Below are positions 25,469 through 33,789 of a stretch of DNA of 64,000 nt, one piece after another. The translations under genes were made by a program, and so were the position numbers. The DNA is from Luteococcus sp048595755. Its GTDB lineage: Bacteria; Actinomycetota; Actinomycetes; Propionibacteriales; Propionibacteriaceae. The stretch spans positions 3,162,001 through 3,226,000 of the forward strand of contig NZ_CP184360.1 of NCBI RefSeq assembly GCF_048595755.1, in the 5' to 3' direction. Below the pieces are notes generated by a model. That model had not been told where the DNA came from and made no database searches. It was given only the letters and a program-made list of their open reading frames with translations. Position 1 is the first letter of the stretch, and every line of letters starts with the position of its first letter.

Positions 25469-25558
25469 CCACCGCATACGACCCCACCGCAGACGACCCC
25501 ACTGCACACGACCCCACTGCACACGACCCCACTGCACACGACCCCACTGCACACGACC
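25469..25558. repeat. Six-copy 15-base tandem repeat
   Basis: The unit CCACTGCACACGACC is repeated six times head to tail. The last four copies are identical, and the first two (CCACCGCATACGACC and CCACCGCAGACGACC) differ by two bases each. It starts two bases after the stop codon of the 84-residue protein gene and runs up to the terminator hairpin. The gradient of divergence indicates expansion from one end. Confidence 0.95.
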
Positions 25559-25559
25559 A

Positions 25560-25589
25560 GGGGCGGGATGACCGTGGTCATCCCGCCCC
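25560..25589. terminator. Bidirectional terminator between small gene and hup
   Basis: A perfect 14-base stem (GGGGCGGGATGACC and its complement) with a two-base centre follows the tandem repeat. It also lies downstream of the HU gene read on the minus strand. Confidence 0.8.
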
Positions 25590-25670
25590 CCGTCCTGGGT
25601 TCTGCTGGAGGTCGTCCTTGGTTGCCTGCAGTCGATCGCCGCACTGCGCCGGTGTGGGGCCGGCGCAGGA

Positions 25671-25964
25671 TCAGCGCTTGTCTGCAGCGTCCTGGACGCG
25701 CTTCTTGAAATCCGTGCCCGGGCGGAAGCGGGGCAGGTCCATTGCCTCGGCCTGCTTGCGTTCCCCGGTGCGCGGATTGCGGACGATGCGCGCCTCTCGG
25801 TGCAGCACCTCGAAGACGCCAAATCCGGTGATGGAGACCTTTCCGGTATTGGCAACCTCCGTCGAAATCGTGTCCACCACGGCATTGAGTGCCCGGGTGG
25901 CCACTGCCTTGTTCCCCTCGAAGTGGGCCTTGGCCAGCGAATCGATCAATTCTGCCTTGTTCAC
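25671..25964 (-). CDS. hup: HU-family DNA-binding protein
   Basis: HU bends and compacts DNA as a dimer. The 97-residue protein begins MNKAELIDSLAKAHFEGNKA and has the DNA-binding arm region with VSITGFGVFEVLHREARI and NPRTGERKQAEAMDLPRFRPGTDFKK. It lacks the long Lys/Ala-rich tail found in mycobacterial and streptomycete HupB/HupS, so it is of the simple bacterial type. It lies downstream of leuCD, the same neighbourhood as hupB in mycobacteria. Confidence 0.96.
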   Translation of the reverse strand: MNKAELIDSLAKAHFEGNKAVATRALNAVVDTISTEVANTGKVSITGFGVFEVLHREARIVRNPRTGERKQAEAMDLPRFRPGTDFKKRVQDAADKR

Positions 25965-26036
25965 GTGAACGTGCCTTTCGTGTTCCCCCGGCCCCCCAGC
26001 CGGTTGGACGCGTGCAGTGCGCAGCGCGTGTTCCCA

Positions 26037-26066
26037 AAGCTAGGTTGAACAAACGACCCACACCAA
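26037..26066 (-). promoter_or_regulatory. Candidate vegetative promoter of hup
   Basis: On the minus strand TTGGTG (26061-26066), an 18-base spacer and TAGCTT (26037-26042) resemble a sigma-70-type promoter about 70 bases before the HU start. The region is poorer in GC than its surroundings. Confidence 0.4.
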
Positions 26067-26101
26067 CCGAAAGCCCCGCCCGGAAGGCTTTGTTCAGCAA
26101 A

Positions 26102-26145
26102 TGCAAAGCGTCCGCTTCCCTGCAAGGAAATGCGGACGCTTTGCA
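26102..26145 (-). terminator. Terminator after leuD
   Basis: A perfect 14-base stem (TGCAAAGCGTCCGC at 26102-26115 and its complement at 26132-26145, 16-base loop) lies 21 bases after the leuD stop. On the minus strand it is followed by TTTGCTG. It separates leuCD from hup. Confidence 0.75.
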
Positions 26146-26165
26146 GCCTGGGGCGGGTGAATCGC

Positions 26166-26771
26166 TCAGCTGGCGACTCGAGCCGGCAAGGTCTTGGGCT
26201 TGAAGGCAGGACGCGTCGACTCATAGGCATCGATGTCGGCCTCGTACTGCAGGGTGGATCCGATGTCGTCGAGCCCTTCGGCGAGGCGATATGCCGTGTG
26301 GTCGTCGATCTGGAAGGGGTGCACCGTCTCACCCGAGGTGATCGTGCGGGCCTGCAGGTCGATCGTCATCGGCCGGTGCGGGTGCTGCTCCGCGTCGGAC
26401 CACAGCTGTTCGACCACGGATTGGTCAACGGTGGCCACCAACAGGCCGGACTTGCCGGAATTGGCCCGGAAGATGTCACCGAAGCGCGATCCGATGACCA
26501 CCTTGAAGCCGTAGTTCTGCAACGCCCAGACGGCGTGTTCGCGCGAACTTCCGGTACCGAAGTCGGGCCCCGCCACCAGGATCGTCCCGTTCTTCCAGGG
26601 CTCCTGGTTCAGGACGAAATCAGGATCATTGCGCCAAGCACTGAACAGGCCGTCCTCGAATCCCGTACGGGTGATTCTCTTCAGGTAGACGGCAGGAATG
26701 ATCTGGTCGGTGTCCACATTGGAGCGACGCAGCGGAACAGCGATCCCGCTGTGGGTCGAGAACTTCTCCAT
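26166..26771 (-). CDS. leuD: 3-isopropylmalate dehydratase small subunit
   Basis: LeuD pairs with LeuC to convert 2-isopropylmalate to 3-isopropylmalate in leucine synthesis. The 201-residue product shows the swivel domain with RRSNVDTDQIIPAVYLKRI and GPDFGTGSSREHAVWAL. It starts at ATG 26771 (AGAGGAA upstream), two bases after the leuC stop region, so the two subunits are co-translated. Length and motifs are normal. Confidence 0.97.
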   Translation of the reverse strand: MEKFSTHSGIAVPLRRSNVDTDQIIPAVYLKRITRTGFEDGLFSAWRNDPDFVLNQEPWKNGTILVAGPDFGTGSSREHAVWALQNYGFKVVIGSRFGDIFRANSGKSGLLVATVDQSVVEQLWSDAEQHPHRPMTIDLQARTITSGETVHPFQIDDHTAYRLAEGLDDIGSTLQYEADIDAYESTRPAFKPKTLPARVAS

Positions 26772-26773
26772 GG

Positions 26774-28186
26774 TCAGTTCCTCTCGGACGAAAGATCGGC
26801 GGGTGTGGCCAGGTGGCCCGCGACGGCGGTGGCGGCGGCGACGGCGGGACTCACCAGGTGGGTGCGACCGCCCTTGCCTTGGCGGCCCTCGAAATTGCGG
26901 TTGCTGGTGGAGGCGCAACGCTCCCCCGGCGCCAGCTGGTCTGGATTCATCCCCAGACACATGGAACACCCGGCGGCACGCCACTGCGCCCCGGCGTCCA
27001 GGAAGACCTTGTCGAGCCCCTCGGCCTCGGCCTCGAGCCGCACGCGCGCCGACCCCGGCACCACCAGCATGCGCATGCCCTCGGCCAGTGAGCGCCCCTT
27101 GAGCACCTCGGCCGCCGAGCGCAGGTCCTCGATGCGCCCATTGGTGCAGGAACCGACGAAGACCGCATCGACGGCCACCTCGCGCAGCGGCATGCCGGCC
27201 GTCAGGTCCATGTATTCCAGGGCACGCTCGGCGGCGCGCTTCTCGTCGGGATCGGTGAAGTCGTCGGGGCTGGGCACCACCCCGCCCAGCGCGACGCCCT
27301 GACCGGGATTGGTGCCCCAGGTGACGAAGGGGGTGAGCTGGGTCGCATCGATGTCGATCACCGTGTCGAAGACAGCATCGTCGTCGGTGCGCAGCGTCTT
27401 CCAGTACTCGACCGCGGCTTCCCACTCATCCCCCTGCGGGGCGTGCGGGCGATCCTTGAGGTAGTCGAAGGTGGTCTGGTCGGGTGCCACCATGCCTGCC
27501 TTGGCACCCCACTCGATCGACATGTTGCAGATGGTCATGCGGCCCTCCATCGACATGTTCTCGATGGTGCTGCCCCGGTACTCGACGATGTGCCCCTGGC
27601 CTGCTCCCGTACCCACCTTGGCGATCAGGGCGAGCACCACGTCCTTGGCCGTGACGCCTTCGGGCAGCTCGCCCTCGATGTTGACCGCCATGGTGCGGGG
27701 CCGGGCCTGGGGCAGGGTCTGGGTGGCCAGCACATGCTCCACCTCCGAGGTGCCGATGCCGAAGGCCAGCGCACCGAAGGCACCATGGGTGGCGGTATGG
27801 GAGTCGCCACACACGATGGTCATGCCGGGCTGGGTCACGCCGAGCTGGGGCCCGATGATGTGGACGACACCCTGGTCCTTGTCGCCCAGCGAGTGCAGCC
27901 GGATCCCGAACTCCTCGGCATTCTTGCGCAGGGTCTCCACCTGCAGCCGGGAGACCGGATCCGCGATCGGCTTGTCGATGTCGAGCGTGGGGGTGTTGTG
28001 GTCCTCGGTGGCCAGCGTCAGGTCGGGACGACGCACGCGCCGACCGGCGAGTCGGAGACCATCGAAGGCCTGGGGGCTGGTCACCTCGTGGACCAGGTGC
28101 AGGTCGATGTAGAGCAGGTCCGGCTCATTGCTCGCCTGACGCACCACATGTGCGTCCCATACCTTCTGGCTGAGTGTCTTGCCCAT
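26774..28186 (-). CDS. leuC: 3-isopropylmalate dehydratase large subunit
   Basis: LeuC carries the [4Fe-4S] cluster of isopropylmalate isomerase. The 470-residue protein has the cluster cysteines in VGSCTNGR and CSMCLGMNPD, plus the aconitase signature GDSHTATHGAFGALAFGIGTSEVEHVLATQ. Its start is divergent from the IclR-type regulator gene with 99 bases between them, which hold a perfect dyad (28243-28257). Regulation by that protein is expected, as for NdgR/LtbR in other actinobacteria. Confidence 0.97.
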   Translation of the reverse strand: MGKTLSQKVWDAHVVRQASNEPDLLYIDLHLVHEVTSPQAFDGLRLAGRRVRRPDLTLATEDHNTPTLDIDKPIADPVSRLQVETLRKNAEEFGIRLHSLGDKDQGVVHIIGPQLGVTQPGMTIVCGDSHTATHGAFGALAFGIGTSEVEHVLATQTLPQARPRTMAVNIEGELPEGVTAKDVVLALIAKVGTGAGQGHIVEYRGSTIENMSMEGRMTICNMSIEWGAKAGMVAPDQTTFDYLKDRPHAPQGDEWEAAVEYWKTLRTDDDAVFDTVIDIDATQLTPFVTWGTNPGQGVALGGVVPSPDDFTDPDEKRAAERALEYMDLTAGMPLREVAVDAVFVGSCTNGRIEDLRSAAEVLKGRSLAEGMRMLVVPGSARVRLEAEAEGLDKVFLDAGAQWRAAGCSMCLGMNPDQLAPGERCASTSNRNFEGRQGKGGRTHLVSPAVAAATAVAGHLATPADLSSERN

Positions 28187-28242
28187 GGCTCCTCTTCTGG
28201 TCTACCTGCCTCGGTTCACGCTCCGGGGAACGCCGGAACCAG

Positions 28243-28257
28243 TATTGCATTGCAATA
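28243..28257. promoter_or_regulatory. Perfect dyad between leuC and the IclR-type regulator gene
   Basis: TATTGCA, one base, TGCAATA: a perfect 7+7 inverted repeat, conspicuously AT-rich for this genome. It is centred 64 bases upstream of leuC and 36 bases upstream of the regulator start, a suitable place to control both. IclR proteins bind such short dyads as dimers or tetramers. Confidence 0.65.
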
Positions 28258-28285
28258 TCAGATGCCGAGACGCTATTCTCACAGA

Positions 28286-29011
28286 ATGGACGATTCAAGT
28301 GGAGTCGGAGTACTCGACAAGGCGGCGCTGGTGCTCGGCGCCCTGGAGACCGGACCGACCACGCTGGCCGGGCTGGTGAGCTCGACCGGTCTGGCACGTC
28401 CGACGGCACACCGTCTGGCCGTGGCGCTGGAGCACCACCGACTGGTGGGGCGCGACCTCCAGGGGCGCTTCGTGCTGGGCCCCCGCCTGACGGAGCTGGC
28501 GGCCGCCGCTGGCGAAGACCGCCTGCTGGCCACCGCTGGGCCCATTCTCGCGCGTCTTCGCGACATCACGGGCGAATCGGCGCAATTGTTCCGTCGTCAG
28601 GGCGACATCCGCATCTGCGCCGCGGTCGCCGAGCGCCCGTCGGGCCTGCGTGACACCATCCCGGTGGGCTCGCAGCTGACCATGACGGCCGGCTCGGCAG
28701 CACAGGTGCTGCTGGCCTGGGACGAACCCGACCGACTGCAGCGCGGCCTCAACCAGTCCGCCTTCTCGGCGGTGGCGCTGGCCACCGTGCGTCGACGCGG
28801 CTGGGCCCAGTCGGTGGCCGAACGCGAACCCGGAGTTGCCTCGGTGAGCGCCCCGGTGCGCTCCCCCAGCGGGAAGGTGCTGGCCGCCGTGAGTGTCTCG
28901 GGCCCGATCGAGCGCCTGAGCCGCCAGCCCGGACGACTGCATGCCCCGGCCGTGATGGCCGCCGCCGACCGGCTCTCCGAGGTGCTGCGTCGCAGCGGCG
29001 CGAGCGACTGA
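28286..29011 (+). CDS. IclR-family regulator of leuCD (NdgR/LtbR type)
   Basis: The 241-residue product has an N-terminal winged helix (VLGALETGPTTLAGLVSSTGLARPTAHRLAVALEHH, about 13-48) and an IclR effector domain. Its gene is divergent from leuC. The orthologue in this position in corynebacteria and streptomycetes (LtbR/NdgR) controls leucine and often tryptophan and methionine genes, so the same role is inferred here. Start ATG 28286; no strong ribosome site. A tight terminator follows at 29043. Confidence 0.9.
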   Translation: MDDSSGVGVLDKAALVLGALETGPTTLAGLVSSTGLARPTAHRLAVALEHHRLVGRDLQGRFVLGPRLTELAAAAGEDRLLATAGPILARLRDITGESAQLFRRQGDIRICAAVAERPSGLRDTIPVGSQLTMTAGSAAQVLLAWDEPDRLQRGLNQSAFSAVALATVRRRGWAQSVAEREPGVASVSAPVRSPSGKVLAAVSVSGPIERLSRQPGRLHAPAVMAAADRLSEVLRRSGASD

Positions 29012-29042
29012 CACTGGAGGCGTGACGCCGTAGACGACAGAG

Positions 29043-29070
29043 GGGCCCGGATCCTGATGGATCCGGGCCC
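29043..29070. terminator. Terminator after IclR-type gene
   Basis: A perfect 12-base stem (GGGCCCGGATCC and its complement) with a TGAT loop, followed by TTCT on the plus strand. It also lies just downstream of the tRNA-Glu gene on the minus strand. Confidence 0.85.
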
Positions 29071-29078
29071 TTCTGATC

Positions 29079-29154
29079 TGGTAGCCCCGACGGGATTCGA
29101 ACCCGCGCTACCGCCTTGAGAGGGCGGCGTGCTAGGCCGCTACACAACGGGGCC
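29079..29154 (-). tRNA. tRNA-Glu (anticodon CTC)
   Basis: The minus strand gives a full cloverleaf: an acceptor stem with G1-U72, a T-arm GGGTTCGAATCCC, and an anticodon stem GCCGCC/GGCGGT around the seven-base loop CTCTCAA, hence CUC for glutamate. The 3' CCA is encoded (29079-29081). It lies 82 bases downstream of tRNA-Gln on the same strand. Confidence 0.95.
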
Positions 29155-29236
29155 CCTAGCATGTGCTTCCGAACTCTCGCTCGGGAGCGGTGAAAGCTTA
29201 GTGGAAGCTGCCGCAAGCGGCAAATCCTGCTTTCCG

Positions 29237-29308
29237 CAGGGGTACCAGGACTCGAACCTGGACTAAAGGAACCAGAAACCTTCGGGCTGCCAATTACCCC
29301 ATACCCCT
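29237..29308 (-). tRNA. tRNA-Gln (anticodon CTG)
   Basis: The minus strand folds with acceptor AGGGGTA/TACCCCT, a T-arm CCAGGTTCGAGTCCTGG and an anticodon loop TTCTGGT, giving CUG for glutamine. The 3' CCA is not encoded. Tandem Gln and Glu tRNAs next to gltX are typical of actinobacteria; here the genes are present but gltX is not adjacent. Confidence 0.95.
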
Positions 29309-29410
29309 ACGTTGCGCCTTGGCATTTTCAGCGGCGCAACGAGGTAGAACATTACCGGACGATCTGGCCGCATGCCAAATCGAGGCCCTCCCCAGTACAA
29401 CGGCCACTGC

Positions 29411-30388
29411 TCAGCCCCTCGCAGGGGCCGGCGTCGTGGTTGCCAGGTTCATCCGACGCGCGATCCACCAGGCCAGCAGCGCGAACAGGCCAAAGCCCAC
29501 CAGGTCACTGACGGCATTGGACCAACCGATGGCCTGCAGCGCCCGCGCTTGGGCGATGCCCCCGGAGAAGGCCGCCCAGCCGAAGGCGAACAGGTTGTTC
29601 GCCACATGGCAGGCGATGCCCGCCTCCAGGCCACCGGTCCAGATCACCAGGGCCCCCGCCAACAGGCCGAAGCCGAAGCGGTCGACGAACAGGGGGAGGT
29701 TCTGCACCCCGTGGAAGAGCGCGAAGATGAAGGCCGAGCCGACCACTGCCAGCCAGCGGGTTCGCTCCGGCGTCAGGCCCAGGCCGTCGCCGATCGAACC
29801 GGTGGCCTGCAGGAGGTAGCCGCGGAAGAAGAACTCCTCCCCGGCGGCCTGCAGGGGCGCGGTGAGCAGCACTGCCGCCAGGAAGAGCCAGATCCGGGGC
29901 TGCGGGTCGGCCTGCCAGCCCTGCCCGGCCCGCCCCACCAGGAGCACGGCGTTGAGGACCACGGCGGCCACCGGGATTCCCACCAACAAATAGCGCCACC
30001 GCATGCCCGGCTGCACGCTCACTCCCCACCGCGGCTGGCGGCCGTGCACCCAGCGCACCAGCCCCAGCGAGATGACGATCAACATGGCCAGCCCCAGGTG
30101 CGCGCCCACCAACCCCGATGGATGGAGGAAGGCCAGGGCTTCCTTCTGGTAGCTGCCGTGTCCCACCGGCCTGCCGTCGAGCAGCCAGCCCAGCCAGATG
30201 ACCAGCTGGGCGACCAACGGGACCACCAGGGCATAGAGCGTCAGGGCCATCAGGATGCCGAAGCCGGCGCGCACCGGATGCTGCCCGCGTCCGGTCAGCA
30301 CGCGCGAGTAGTCCACGCCCGAGGGCGGCTCCACGGTTGCCTGGATCAAGGGCCCTTGCGAGAGGGCACCGGGCTGCGGGGAGCTCAC
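29411..30388 (-). CDS. CPBP-family intramembrane metalloprotease
   Basis: The 325-residue membrane protein has about eight helices and the CPBP (Abi, CAAX-protease-like) motifs: the glutamate pair in AAGEEFFFRGYL, histidine in FALFHGVQN and histidine-asparagine in CHVANNLFAF. These are the expected metal-binding residues. The GTG start overlaps the stop of the FAH-family gene by four bases, so the two are co-translated. It occupies the place where gltX stands in related genomes. The substrate is unknown. Confidence 0.9.
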   Translation of the reverse strand: MSSPQPGALSQGPLIQATVEPPSGVDYSRVLTGRGQHPVRAGFGILMALTLYALVVPLVAQLVIWLGWLLDGRPVGHGSYQKEALAFLHPSGLVGAHLGLAMLIVISLGLVRWVHGRQPRWGVSVQPGMRWRYLLVGIPVAAVVLNAVLLVGRAGQGWQADPQPRIWLFLAAVLLTAPLQAAGEEFFFRGYLLQATGSIGDGLGLTPERTRWLAVVGSAFIFALFHGVQNLPLFVDRFGFGLLAGALVIWTGGLEAGIACHVANNLFAFGWAAFSGGIAQARALQAIGWSNAVSDLVGFGLFALLAWWIARRMNLATTTPAPARG

Positions 30389-31209
30389 TCCTCGTCCACC
30401 ACGGGATTGGACAGCTCGCCGATCTCCTGGATCGAGACCGTGACCCGCTGCCCGGGAGCGATCTCGCCGACGCCGGCGGGGGTTCCGGTCAGGATGACGT
30501 CGCCCGGCAGCAGCGTGGTAAAGCTGCTGATGTGGCTGACCAGCTCACTGATGCCGCGCACCATCAACCGCGTCGAATCGTCCTGGCGAACCTCCACGTC
30601 GTCGGGGGTGCGCTGGTCGGCCACCGTGGTGGTGATCTGCAGGTCGGAGGCGTCCTCCAGCGAGAGGTGGGTGACGATCCACGGCCCCAGCGGGCAGAAG
30701 GTGTCCGACCCCTTGGCCCGGGCCCACTGCCCGTCGGCCGCCTGCAGGTCACGTGCGGTCACGTCATTGGCGATCGTGTAGCCGAAGATCACCTCCGAGA
30801 CCCGCTCGACGGGCACCTGCTTGCAGATGCGACCGATCACCACGGCCAGTTCACCCTCGTGGTGCAGGTCCTGAGTGGCCCGCGGACGCACGATGGGTTC
30901 GTCGGGGCCGATGACCGAGGTGTTGGGCTTGAAGAAGACCAAGGGATTCTCCGGGATCTCGGAGCCCATCTCCTCGGCATGTGCCACGTAGTTGCGCCCC
31001 AGGCACACCACCTTGCTGCGCGGGATCACCGGCGCCAACAGGCGCACGTCGTCGAGCGAGTGGCGCTCGCCGGTGTAGTTGACCGGGCCGGCCAGCGGAT
31101 CACCGGTGATCGCGGCGATGGTCTCGGGGTGTTCACCCCCGTCGGAGGTCAGTTCAACCAGTCCGAACTGCGGTTCGGATCCTGCCAGGGCGTATCGAGC
31201 AATGCGCAT
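30385..31209 (-). CDS. Fumarylacetoacetate hydrolase-family protein
   Basis: The 274-residue product has the FAH C-terminal fold: KVVCLGRNYVAHAEEMG, the metal-binding glutamates in HHEGELAVVIGR, YTIANDVTARDLQ and GDVILTGTPAGVG. Such enzymes cleave or decarboxylate acylpyruvates, including oxaloacetate. An orthologue (Rv2993c) precedes gltX in mycobacteria. I chose ATG 31209; the frame extends eight codons upstream without family similarity. It is divergent from deoA, 69 bases away. Confidence 0.92.
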   Translation of the reverse strand: MRIARYALAGSEPQFGLVELTSDGGEHPETIAAITGDPLAGPVNYTGERHSLDDVRLLAPVIPRSKVVCLGRNYVAHAEEMGSEIPENPLVFFKPNTSVIGPDEPIVRPRATQDLHHEGELAVVIGRICKQVPVERVSEVIFGYTIANDVTARDLQAADGQWARAKGSDTFCPLGPWIVTHLSLEDASDLQITTTVADQRTPDDVEVRQDDSTRLMVRGISELVSHISSFTTLLPGDVILTGTPAGVGEIAPGQRVTVSIQEIGELSNPVVDEE

Positions 31210-31278
31210 GCGATGAGGATAACGGGCCACCACCCACCGCCGGGGCGCCGTGGTTGCGGCGCCTGCGATACTCGGGGC

Positions 31279-32574
31279 ATGGTCAACGATTTCACCGCAC
31301 AGGACTTCAGCGCCGTCGAACTGATCCGAGCCAAGCGCGACGGAGCCGCCCTCACCGACGAGGAGATCCGCTGGCTGGTCAACGCCTACACCGAGGCGGT
31401 GGTGGCCGACGAGCAGATGAGTGCGATGGCGATGGCCATCCTCTTCCGTGGACTCGACGACCGCGAGCTGGCCACCTGGACCCAGTCGATGATCGACACC
31501 GGTGTGCGGCTCGACTTCTCCTCACTCAGCCGCCCCACCTCCGACAAGCACTCCACCGGCGGTGTGGGAGACAAGATCACCCTTCCGCTGGCCCCGCTCG
31601 TGGCGGCCTGCGGCGTCGCGGTTCCCCAGCTCTCGGGCCGAGGCCTGGGCCACACCGGCGGCACCCTGGACAAGATGGAGTCCATCCCCGGTTGGCGCGC
31701 CACGCTCAGCAATGACGAGATGATGCGCCAGCTCGAGGAGGTCGGCGCCGTCATCTGCGCCGCCGGTGACGGCCTGGCACGCGCCGACAAGAAGCTCTAC
31801 GCGCTGCGTGACGTCACCGGCACCGTCGAGGCGATCCCGCTGATCGCGAGCTCCATCATGAGCAAGAAGATCGCCGAGGGCACCGGTGCCTTGGTGCTCG
31901 ACGTCAAGGTGGGCTCCGGCGCCTTCATGAAGAACCTCGACGACGCCCGCGAACTGGCCACCCGGATGGTGGCGCTGGGCAAGGCCGCCGACGTCAACAC
32001 CGTCGCGCTGCTCACCGACATGTCCACGCCGCTCGGCCTGACGGCCGGCAATGCGCTGGAGGTCACCGAGTCCGTCGAGGTGCTGGCCGGCGGCGGACCC
32101 GCCGACGTGGTGGAGCTGACCCTGGCGCTGGCCCGCGAGATGCTGCAGGCCGCCGGATCCGACGCCGACCCGGAGAAGGCCCTCCAGGACGGCTCCGCCA
32201 TGGACGTCTGGAACCAGATGGTGCGCGCCCAGGGTGGCGACCCGGACGCGACGCTGCCCGTCGCCAAGCACTCGGATGACGTGCTGGCGGAGTCCGACGG
32301 CGTGCTGACCACGCTGGATGCGATGGCCGTGGGGGTGGCCGCCTGGCGCCTGGGCGCCGGGCGTGCCCGCAAGGAGGACCCGGTGCAGGCCGGCGCCGGC
32401 GTGGTGATGCACGCCAAGCCGGGCGACCGTGTCACCAAGGGCCAGCCGCTGCTCACCCTGCACACGGACACCCCGGAGGCCTTCGACAGGGCCCGTCGCG
32501 CACTGAAGGGGGGCATCCAGATCCACGGCGAGGCCAGCGAGCTTCCCCCCTTGCTCATCGACCGGATCGATTGA
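31279..32574 (+). CDS. deoA: Thymidine phosphorylase
   Basis: DeoA splits thymidine into thymine and 2-deoxyribose 1-phosphate for salvage. The 431-residue protein has the family signature SGRGLGHTGGTLDKMESIPG, the phosphate loop KHSTGGVGDK and the C-terminal domain (VMHAKPGDRVTKGQPLLTLHTD). Motifs and length match pyrimidine nucleoside phosphorylases. It has its own terminator at 32581-32619. No other deo gene is adjacent. Confidence 0.96.
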   Translation: MVNDFTAQDFSAVELIRAKRDGAALTDEEIRWLVNAYTEAVVADEQMSAMAMAILFRGLDDRELATWTQSMIDTGVRLDFSSLSRPTSDKHSTGGVGDKITLPLAPLVAACGVAVPQLSGRGLGHTGGTLDKMESIPGWRATLSNDEMMRQLEEVGAVICAAGDGLARADKKLYALRDVTGTVEAIPLIASSIMSKKIAEGTGALVLDVKVGSGAFMKNLDDARELATRMVALGKAADVNTVALLTDMSTPLGLTAGNALEVTESVEVLAGGGPADVVELTLALAREMLQAAGSDADPEKALQDGSAMDVWNQMVRAQGGDPDATLPVAKHSDDVLAESDGVLTTLDAMAVGVAAWRLGAGRARKEDPVQAGAGVVMHAKPGDRVTKGQPLLTLHTDTPEAFDRARRALKGGIQIHGEASELPPLLIDRID

Positions 32575-32580
32575 ACATCC

Positions 32581-32619
32581 GGCACGGCCGTGCTGTGGAG
32601 GCGCACTCACGGCCGTGCC
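32581..32619. terminator. Bidirectional terminator between deoA and ilvE
   Basis: GGCACGGCCGTG (32581-32592) pairs perfectly with 32608-32619 across a 15-base loop, seven bases after the deoA stop and just past the ilvE stop from the other side. Confidence 0.75.
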
Positions 32620-32629
32620 GCGGGAGCGC

Positions 32630-33721
32630 TCAGCAGACGCGCACGGTCCACCCGTAGGGGTCCTCGATGCGGCCGTACTGGATGTCCACCAGGTTCTGTC
32701 GAATCCGCAGCGACCACGGGGAGTCCACCTGGGGCAGGCTGTGCACCTGCTCACCAACCTTGAGGCTGCGGATGGGCGTGACCACGGCCGCGGTGCCGCA
32801 GGCGAAGGCCTCGGTGATGGTGCCGTCGGCGATGCCACCCAGCACCTCGTCCAGGGTGATACCGCGCTCCACGGGCTCCAGCCCCAGGTCAGGGGCCATC
32901 CGCAGGATGGAGTCCCGGGTGATGCCGGGCAGGATGTTGCCGTTCAGCTCGGGGGTCAGCAACTGCCCCTGGGCGGTGACGACGAAGAAGTTCATGCCAC
33001 CCAGCTCGTCGATGTGGCTGCGGTCTGCCGCATCCAGGAAGAGCACCTGGCTGCAGCCCTGCTCCTGCGCCTGCCTGGTGGCCAACAGGCTGGCGGCGTA
33101 GTTGCCGCCGCACTTGGCGGCGCCGGTGCCGCCGGCCCCGGCCCGCGCGGAGTCCAGACTGACCCAGATGTCGACGGAGGTGACGCCGCCGGTGAAGTAG
33201 CCACCCACGGGCGAGGCGATCACGTAGTACGCGGCGGTGTGTGCCGGGCGCACCCCCAGGAAGTCCTCATGGGCAATGGTGAAGGGGCGCAGGTAGAGGC
33301 TCTGTTCGGCGCCGCCGGGCACCCAGTTCCGGTCGATCTTGACCAGCTCGGTGATGCTGGTCAGGAAGTCCGCCACCGGCAGCTCCGGCAGCGCCAGCCG
33401 CTGGGAGGAGCGCGCCAGCCTCTCGCCATTGGCCTCGGGACGGAAGAGCCAAATCGAACCGTCGGCCCGTCGGTAGGCCTTGAGCCCCTCGAAGACCTCC
33501 TGGCCGTAGTGGAAGACCGCGCTGCCGGGCGTGAAGCTCAGCTCCGAATACCGATCGATCGCGGCATCGTGCCAGCCCTCTTCCTTGGTCCAGGTGGCCA
33601 CTGCCATGTGGTCGGTGAAGTGCTTACCGAAGCCGGGATCGGCAAAGATGGCCTCCAGCTCCTGCTGGCTGGTGTGCTGCTGATCGTCGCGAATGCTGAA
33701 CTCGAGAGGCATGCCCACCAT
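32630..33721 (-). CDS. ilvE: Branched-chain amino acid aminotransferase
   Basis: IlvE makes valine, leucine and isoleucine from their 2-oxo acids with glutamate and pyridoxal phosphate. The 363-residue protein has FHYGQEVFEGLKAYR, the cofactor lysine in GAAKCGGNYAAS, and the family signature including NFFVV and TITEAFACGTAAVVTPI. It starts at ATG 33721, or 33712, which would remove three residues. It is divergent from leuB, another branched-chain gene 68 bases away, so a shared control region is likely. Confidence 0.96.
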   Translation of the reverse strand: MVGMPLEFSIRDDQQHTSQQELEAIFADPGFGKHFTDHMAVATWTKEEGWHDAAIDRYSELSFTPGSAVFHYGQEVFEGLKAYRRADGSIWLFRPEANGERLARSSQRLALPELPVADFLTSITELVKIDRNWVPGGAEQSLYLRPFTIAHEDFLGVRPAHTAAYYVIASPVGGYFTGGVTSVDIWVSLDSARAGAGGTGAAKCGGNYAASLLATRQAQEQGCSQVLFLDAADRSHIDELGGMNFFVVTAQGQLLTPELNGNILPGITRDSILRMAPDLGLEPVERGITLDEVLGGIADGTITEAFACGTAAVVTPIRSLKVGEQVHSLPQVDSPWSLRIRQNLVDIQYGRIEDPYGWTVRVC

Positions 33722-33789
33722 GCTACGCCTGTCCCCATGGTGAGACGACAATCTCGCACGATGGGACGGGAGGTCCTAGTATCTGGCCC

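Noticed and set aside
25113..25547. N-terminal extension of the acyltransferase through (SCAVG)n
   Set aside because: The residues come from reading the tandem repeat and an opposite-strand gene; a GTG with a good ribosome site at 25112 gives the normal family length.
25469..25558. CRISPR array
   Set aside because: The repeats are contiguous 15-mers without spacers, and no cas gene is near.
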